Of a stretch of DNA of 64,000 nt, positions 57,534 through 64,000 are shown piece by piece. The notes beneath the pieces are model-generated. The model made no database searches and was not told the origin of the DNA. It saw nothing but the letters and a program-made list of their open reading frames with translations. Each line of letters opens with the position of its first letter. The stretch's first letter is position 1. Both the position numbers and the translations under genes were made by a program. The stretch spans positions 579,420,506 to 579,484,505 of the forward strand of contig NC_056749.1 in assembly GCF_019279795.1 (NCBI RefSeq), in the 5' to 3' direction. Source of the stretch: Protopterus annectens. Lineage: Eukaryota > Chordata > Ceratodontiformes > Protopteridae.

Positions 57534-58620
57534 ATGTCACCACTTTACCTTACCATCCCCCTCCTCCTCCTATCACTAATAACATTTTACCACCCTCCAC
57601 TACATTACCAAACACCAACACCTACCCTCTCTCTGAGCTGCCACTCACTTTTACACACCCCCACATTATTCATCTCCCCGTACCTGCTCCCAATTTCTGC
57701 TGACCTCTTTACAATAAAAACATACACGAAGGTTTCTTTCTCCAACTCAATAATGCATAGACCTCCTTCTATTCTAAACCTATTCTCATCTTTGCTAGGG
57801 TTCCTAGATACTCTATTCTTGGACGGCAACATCCACACCAACCCAGGACCTAGCTCCTGTAACTCTCACAAGCTATCATGCCCTACCTCTCCCTCTCAGA
57901 TACTACCCCAATTTCACTCTCCCTCACCTAAATCTCTAACTATTTTCTCTCTGAATATCCAAAGCACCATTAACAAGCTCACATCTTTGCACTCTTGGAT
58001 CAATCTGAACTCCCCTCATATCCTAACCCTCTCAGAAACCTGGTTAAAACCTCACATCTCCAACCCTGAAATCCTGCCCCCAGGCTACAACATCTGAAAG
58101 CACAAACAAGAGAGGGGGAGGTGTAGCCATCCTCTACTCTGACCAGCTTATGGTTACTCCACTCTCAACTTCCATACCCAGCTTTGCCCCTGCTGAAATC
58201 CTTATTGCAAACTTCCATCTGAACCCTCTCAAAAACTTTGCCATTGTATCCATTTACATCCCTCCAGGTGACAACACTCCTATTCTTGAAAACTTTCTCT
58301 CCTGGCTCACCTAACATATTCCGTATGAAACCAATATACTTGGCGACATTAACATTGAATGGGCTTCATTATCCTCCTCACCACCTACTCAGAACCTCAA
58401 TCTATTTGGCTTCCACCAACTTATTACTTCACCCACCAGGACCAACAAAAACACTACTACCGGGTCTATAATAGATTGGATACTTCCAATTCTAGTCTCT
58501 ATCACAGCCCTGGCATTCTTGCTAACCCTCTAAGTGACCATTCCCCTACCTATATTCATACAGATTTCAAACATTCACCCAAAGAACACCACTAAAATCT
58601 GAATCAGTTCAATCCTGTTA
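57534..58620 (+). pseudogene. LINE D N-terminus with 2A-like motif and APE endonuclease
   Basis: An open stretch from 57534 to a stop at about 58097 covers a hydrophobic N-terminal segment, then LGFLDTLFLDGNIHTNPGP and the endonuclease opening SLNIQSTINKLTSLHSWI and ILTLSETWL. After a frameshift near 58090 the domain continues RGGGVAILYS, IVSIYIPPGDN, ILGDINIEW, and TTTGSIIDWIL, ending with LSDHSPTYIHTDF near 58530-58570. These are the APE blocks that make the target nick. Two further frame changes and a stop in FLSWLT-stop are present. Whether the upstream part is a separate ORF1 product is unclear. Confidence 0.7.
57825..57851 (+). other. 2A-like motif GNIHTNPGP
   Basis: Matches the N-P-G-P core of 2A-like ribosome-skipping sequences, which are known near the N-terminus of several APE-type LINEs. 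The usual acidic residue pair (D-x-E) is replaced by N and H here, so skipping activity is doubtful. Confidence 0.5.
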
Positions 58621-59179
58621 AGTTCAACTCTATACTAGCCAACATCAATTGGAACTTCCTTTATAGCCTCCCCTTAATGATGTTGTAACTACCTTCAACA
58701 AGATATTTCTAGATGTACTAAACTCCATGGCTCCATCCAGAAAAATCAGGGTAAAATCAAACTGTTCCCCTTGACTCACCAAGCAAACATGCTCTTTTAT
58801 GCATCAGGGAGATACTAGAACATTACAAAGAATTTAGAAGCTTGTGTAAAAAACTAGTCATTGAACACAAAAAAAATTCCATAACTCCAAGCAATGTAGC
58901 CCACCCAAAGACCCCAAAAAATGTTGGTCTACTATCAACAAAATCTTTGACCCCAGTATACTCCTCAACCCCCAACCCCTTCCCTCACCATACTGCCACC
59001 GAAACTGCTGCTCTACTAAAAATCACTTCATTGAAACAATTCAAAAATTAACTCAACAAAATCTCACTGCCTCTCCTCTGCCCTTACCTCCCAGACCTTC
59101 CTCTTACAATACTTTCTCCTTTCAACCTGTTCCCACCACATTCATTAAAACTCAACTGAACAAACCTAAACCCTGTTCA

Positions 59180-60660
59180 CCCTCTGTTGATAAATTGCCA
59201 CCTCACTTCCTTAAAATCACTGCCAAATCCATTTCCTACCCTGTCTCTATTCTCATAAATCGTTCCATTACCAAAGCCCTTGTCCCCGGCATATAGAAAG
59301 CCTATTTCACTATCCCTCTCCATAAAGGTGGTAACTCCACTGACCCATCCACCTATCAGGCCATTGATGTACTCTCCCCCCTTTCCAAAATTCTTGAAAA
59401 ATGGGTCCACACCCAATTAAACACCTGCTAGACAACAATCTTTTAACTCCCACCACCATGGTTTTAGATCCCACCACAGCACATCTACCACACTACTCTC
59501 ATTCACTCAAACTGTTGCAGAAGCCAGCAATAACAACCTTCTAGTTTGCCGTCTATTTCTTGATCTCTCCAAGGCTTTTGATATGGTCTCTCACCCCAAA
59601 ATGTTATCCAAACTTTGTGATCTCCATCTCTCGACCCCCCTCTATAAACTGTTTCTCTAGTTACTTATCTGATAGACAGCAATCTATTCACTGGCAATCT
59701 GACACCTCCCCATTTATACCTGTCAACTCTGGTGTTCCCCAAAGCTCTATACTGGGTCCACTGTTGTTCAATATCTTCACCAACCAATTACACACTGCCA
59801 CTAACTGCTCCACACACTTACAATATGCCGATGACTCAACCCTCATTACCTCCTCCCACTGTATCCCAGAACTCCTTGCTCTTACCGAAGACACCTTAAC
59901 CTCCATTGAAACCTGGCTCATCGATAATCAATTAATACTAAATCCAAAAAAAAAAAAAAAAAACCTGCTACCTTTTCTTCCTAAAACACTGGCTCACCAT
60001 AAATCCTCCTCCTCCTCCTCCATCACCTCACTCACTTAACAACACGACCATTAGTCCCGAACCCTATACTAAATTACTTGTTGTTACTATCGATGATGAA
60101 CTTAAATTTGACATACATATCAATCATTGTATAAAAAAAAAAACACACCAGAAACTTGGTCTTCTGTACTGTAACCTCAAACTACTCCCACCCTCCACCA
60201 AACCCTCCCTTGCCATGTCTCTTCTCTTACCCTGTCTTCTGTATGCAGCTCCAGTCCTTACTAACCTTCAGTCATCTCTACTCTTTAAACTAGAACAAAC
60301 TTACAACAAAATAGCTAAATTTGCTTACAATCTAGCTTATAAAACCCACCACTGCTTCACCCTTACATCTTTACAATGACCTGAATTCCAGAAATAACTA
60401 GTTCTGCCATAACTACATATTACACACTCTATTCTCTTTAACCCCACATCCTGTCCCTTCATCTCTAACATTGTATCACTCTATAACCCATGGCATCAGC
60501 TTTGTGCATCTGGCAAACATCTCCTAGACATCTATAAACCTACAAAGAACATTGGAAAGTTCCTATATAAATTCTCTGTCACTCATACCTGGAAAGCCCT
60601 TCCACTCAACATAAGACGTATTTCTCAGAAAACACAATTCAAACTTGAGCTTAAACAATA
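59180..60660 (+). pseudogene. LINE D reverse transcriptase
   Basis: RT blocks in shifting frames: SVDKLPPHFLKITAKSISYP, FTIPLHKGGNSTDPSTYQAI, RSHHSTSTTLLSFTQT, LLVCRLFLDLSKAFDMVSH, NSGVPQSSILGPLLFNIFT, LQYADDSTLITSS (intact Y-A-D-D at 59824-59835) and NQLILNPKKKK at the A run. The C-terminal part reads KLGLLYCNLKLLPPS, TYNKIAKFAYNLAYKT, and WKALPLNIRR near 60595-60625, the W-x-x-L-P-x-x-I-R motif. At least five frame breaks are present. It primes and copies element RNA at the nicked target in intact relatives. Confidence 0.75.
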
Positions 60661-61357
60661 CTTACAAAAGACCTGGTCCTGTCCTTGTCAAACTCCAACC
60701 TGAAATCCTCCTGACTCCTTACTATTTCTACATCCTTACTCTATACACACTTATTTTCTATTGTCTTTCTAATTCCTGCTCTACTGTATACCTACATCTT
60801 ATTCATGAAATCCTCTTGCTCTCTTACTATTTCTGCACCCTGACTCTAAGCACACATACTTATATTTTATTTTCTTTTTAATTATTACTCTACTGTATAC
60901 CTACATCGTTTTCAGGAAATCTTCCTGCTCTCTTACTATTTCTACACCCTTACTCTAAGCACACTTTCTTATTTTTCTATTTTCTTTCCAGTTATTGCTC
61001 TACTGTAGACCTACATCTTATTCATGTACATATTTTTACTTGTGGAGTTTACTACAGCTGTTACTTATATTTACTCTTGCAGAAAACTATGCTTCTGATA
61101 CTAGACATTCTTGTGTAACTTGAACACAGCTGTATGAATTAGTATTTCTTATTCTTGATGTATAACGTCTAGACTGTACTCCATTGTAATTGTATCAAAT
61201 AGCAAACTGTTTAAAATTTGTAAATATGTTTTTGTAGAAGTGCAACTTGTTTTCCGAGCTTTTCTCCTGGAGTCTCCACTGAAAAGGGCCCCTGGCTCAG
61301 CTGGACCAACCCAGTTAAAAAATGACAATAAATAAAAACAAATAAATAAGGTGGTGT

Positions 61358-61837
61358 CTAAGCTATAGATGAGCATGTTAGTCCCATAGCAGCCCATGTC
61401 AGAAAATGCATCCATATGTAGTTTTCAATTGAAGTAGCTGTCAGTAAGTAAATGCTACATACTTTAACTTCACCCAAATGCATTTTGTAAGCTGCTCCTA
61501 AACCCACCTGTGTAGTTTCTAAATTAGGACGTACTCCAGCAGTAGGGGCTAAGCCATAATGGCAGACAAATGAAGCAAAAGATCCGTTCTTTGGGTTGCA
61601 ACTTCCTACTTGTTTTTTTTTCCTGACGGATGTAAAAACATGAAACATATGGCAACAAAAACAAGTGTACATAAAATTAAATGTAGCTGTAGAAGCATTC
61701 ATTGCATAAATCAAGGAGAAATAATAACAATAAGACATAAAAAGCCCAAATCCAGATAGGACAGAAAGCAAGGCAACTGATGTCTTACGACCATTGTCAA
61801 AACAAAATTCTAGAATACATCCTCCACGGTCATTCAT
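61358..61837 (-). other. Unassigned ORF, 159 codons
   Basis: An open minus-strand frame starting MNDRGGCILEF. It has two hydrophobic stretches (about residues 20-45 and 48-65) and a short GRKTS segment before the first, loosely reminiscent of the loop before a helix in major-facilitator transporters. I am not confident in that likeness. No neighbouring exon in 61838-64000 supports a gene. It overlaps nothing repetitive that I recognise. It could be a chance frame or a decayed host exon. Confidence 0.2.
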
Positions 61838-64000
61838 AGGAAAAGGAGGTGAAGGTTATTGACAGGTATAAAGTTTTGACCCTATAATGATCAGAGCAGT
61901 GTTAATTTATTTGTTAATAGCAAAATCTTCTAACATATCCAACACAGATTGCTTATGGTCTGTAGAAATTTTGATGTAGCAACCTCCCAATATTTGTCTG
62001 AACTGTGACACTGTTGTTTAGGAAGGTGAACTATAACTTGAACTATAATGTTTTATAAATGTTTTTTTTTAAATGAGTAACTCTTCATGCCTACTAATCA
62101 TGGTGAACAGAACCTTCTAAGAATAACCTTCTATTCTCACAGCTCCTACCATTTACCTTTTGAATTGCCTTCTTCCTATGCAACTGGGAATACATTGTTT
62201 TTACAAGTGAGTACAGTAACATGAATTCATTATGCCACTGTGACTGAATAGCTGGCACAAAATTTCCCTACTATACTCCAAAAAAAACAACAGAAAAAAA
62301 ATTTACAAAGGTTTTTCAGCATTTCACTGTGAGGCAAATATATGTCAAACAAAATATTTTCCTTTCCTTAGAACTCTAAGTTAAATCAATAAAGTAAATA
62401 TACTAATTCACAAGCAAAGGTTATGCTTGGATGTTCCTATATGCGTTATTAAAGTATCTGTAGGCATACAAGCCATAGGTGAAGGTTCACCTATAGTAGC
62501 CATAAAGGCCTTTGAATATTAATGATGCCTGTCAAAGTTGCATTCATCGAACTCCTAAGGGAAGAGATGAATTTTCCCTACTCAGGAAGTGTGGCTGTTA
62601 CACATTTTACTATGGTGGATATCCAGAGGCAAGCTGTATATTATGAAACTGGTGTATAATTATCACACATGTCAAGCTTGTACATGAACAACAGTTAATT
62701 GGGAAGACTTAATACTAATATAGTGTGCAGCTCTGTCTTGCATTCTTTGAATACCACTTCATTTTTATCAATTGCTACAATCTGTGTACATCATGCCAAC
62801 TTGTGTACTCTTCTCTGTTGTGGTCAGAGTTTTGTAGTGTTGAGGTCCACTGTGTAGATGCTTCTTCTCAATGAGGAGGATTGCAAGTATTTTTTTCTTT
62901 GTTCTCAAATATTCTGCAAGTAATGCAAATATTCTGGCTTAGAAGCAGCCAGAAAAAAATAATCTAAAAGGTAGTATTCATATAAAATCATTCTCACACC
63001 TTTTTCTTATTATTTGTAGTGACCCAGTACTTTTGTATATTCTCTCTAAACCTTGAGCCACTGCTAGACAATGTAACAAAATGATTTTCTCTCTCTCTTT
63101 CTCTGTATCCTTAATGTAGCACAGTAATATTTATTTATTCACAAGCCTATGACTTGCAAAAACATTATTTGTCTTAAGCCTGTCCTGTCCTCACTACAAG
63201 CGTTGCTTATCTGAGCTACTTCTTTTTCTCTGGGTCATGTAGGTAGCATCCCAAAAAAGCATCAATAGGTATCCCTTGTACTGAAGAACTTATTCTAGTG
63301 GGACCCTGGAACTTTGTCATACAAGGACAAGTCTACAATGAAGACTGCCACTGAGGCTGATCCAGGAAACAGCAGAAGCTATACAAAGACAACCAGCAAC
63401 ACTCCTCGTAAGCATATTCTTGTCCTCTAGACACTGGCACTCTCTCAAATATTTTTCTTCTAACTCATGTAAAGGACCAAATGTTACAACAGGTTACCTG
63501 GAGAGATGTCACTAGAAGCAAAGTACCATGTTCTCTAGACAAAGTCTCAGTGAGAGTTATCCACTCCTTTTGAACTGATGTGGACCTGTACACCAGGGTG
63601 GGGAGTCATTAGCAGTTATGCTTTCCCATTGACCTCTACCTCCCACATTCCTTAAGTCTGCCCTTCTTATGTCATGACTTGTGCTCCACCCATCATAGTG
63701 CCATCCAGTCATAATTAGCCATGTTGTATCCATCAGCTGTTAATACAATCTGCTGCTACATAGCTGGAAATTACCACTTCTGAAACTCATTAAAACAATA
63801 GCAGCAATTCATACTAGCGATTGGGTTCCTGTCTCCACACAGGCTTACCCACTAAGCAGCTTCTTTTGCATAGGCATCAATATTTGTAGTTCACAATAGT
63901 TATGTACTCTTACAAAAAGTCTTCTCAACCAGATGTTCTATGCATTTTCTGCCAGCAGACGTGTAAAGGAATGTACAAATAAATGGGGTATTGTTAAGTT
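61838..64000. other. No gene or repeat recognised
   Basis: AT-rich, unique-looking sequence without long frames, terminal repeats or microsatellites. It could be intergenic or intronic. Confidence 0.5.

Larger units (their letters stand above)
57530..61345 (+). mobile_element. L2-like LINE D, near full length
   Basis: Encodes N-terminal segment, APE endonuclease and RT in order and ends with the family 3' tail (CTTTTCTCCTGGAGTCTCC at 61259 onward, AATAAATAAAAACAAATAAATAAGG end). The same tail is found at 17207-17330 and 17645-17765. It is the most complete LINE in the window. Frame breaks and a 17-A run (59946-59962) interrupt the ORF. Between the RT C-terminus (about 60650) and the tail there are three near-copies of a block TCTTACTATTTCTACACCCT with CTACTGTATACCTACATC (60700-61020), a small tandem array of about 120 bases in the 3' untranslated region. 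Confidence 0.75.

Noticed and set aside
61358..61837. Host transporter exon (SLC22/major-facilitator type)
   Set aside because: The likeness depends on a loose hydrophobic pattern and needs mixed frames. No flanking exons or convincing splice sites were found.

Overview
This window looks like vertebrate genomic DNA that consists almost wholly of layered transposable elements. I see no host protein-coding gene, rRNA or tRNA that I can support. The mix is a DIRS-like tyrosine-recombinase retroelement, at least four Penelope-like elements (PLEs) with GIY-YIG endonucleases, CR1-, L2-, RTE- and Tx1-like LINEs, a Ty3/gypsy-type LTR element, a hAT DNA transposon, short terminal-inverted-repeat elements and long TA/GT microsatellites. 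It suggests a large, AT-rich, repeat-rich genome such as that of an amphibian, lungfish or fish-like vertebrate. I cannot name the species.

Layout. 1-3835 is the 5' part of a DIRS-like element on the minus strand, with a small TIR element inside its RT; the rest lies off the left edge. 3836-6171 has no gene. 6172-16665 is a four-level nest: a minus-strand LINE split by PLE-1 (15-bp target duplication), split by PLE-2 (12-bp duplication), split by PLE-3 (18-bp duplication). Each PLE shows the usual PLE habit of a partial copy in inverted orientation at one end, and PLE-3 also has long tandem pseudo-LTRs. 16.8-22.8 kb holds CR1- and L2-like LINE pieces. A 2153-bp direct repeat (22112-24264 and 28102-30254) brackets PLE-4 exactly. 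30255-34440 is a decayed gypsy-type element whose integrase lies upstream of its RT, an order known from Gmr1-like elements. 34620-37325 is a CR1-like LINE.

37.3-43.9 kb is mostly microsatellite and unassigned DNA, with a TIR element related to the one inside the DIRS element and a PLE tail at 42.2 kb. 43.9-45.9 kb is a Tx1-like LINE fragment. 46.0-55.5 kb is a CR1-like LINE split by a 7.4-kb hAT transposon whose transposase has a short phase-correct intron. 57.5-61.3 kb is an L2-like LINE with endonuclease, RT, a degenerate 2A-like motif and a complete 3' tail. 61.4-64 kb has only one unassigned ORF.

How it fits together: all coding sequence is element-derived and nearly all is broken by stops and frameshifts. 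The interest lies in the insertion history, which the target duplications let one read base by base, in the PLE end structures (inverted arms, pseudo-LTRs, hammerhead-like cores), and in a few unexplained arrangements such as the 2.15-kb duplication around PLE-4.
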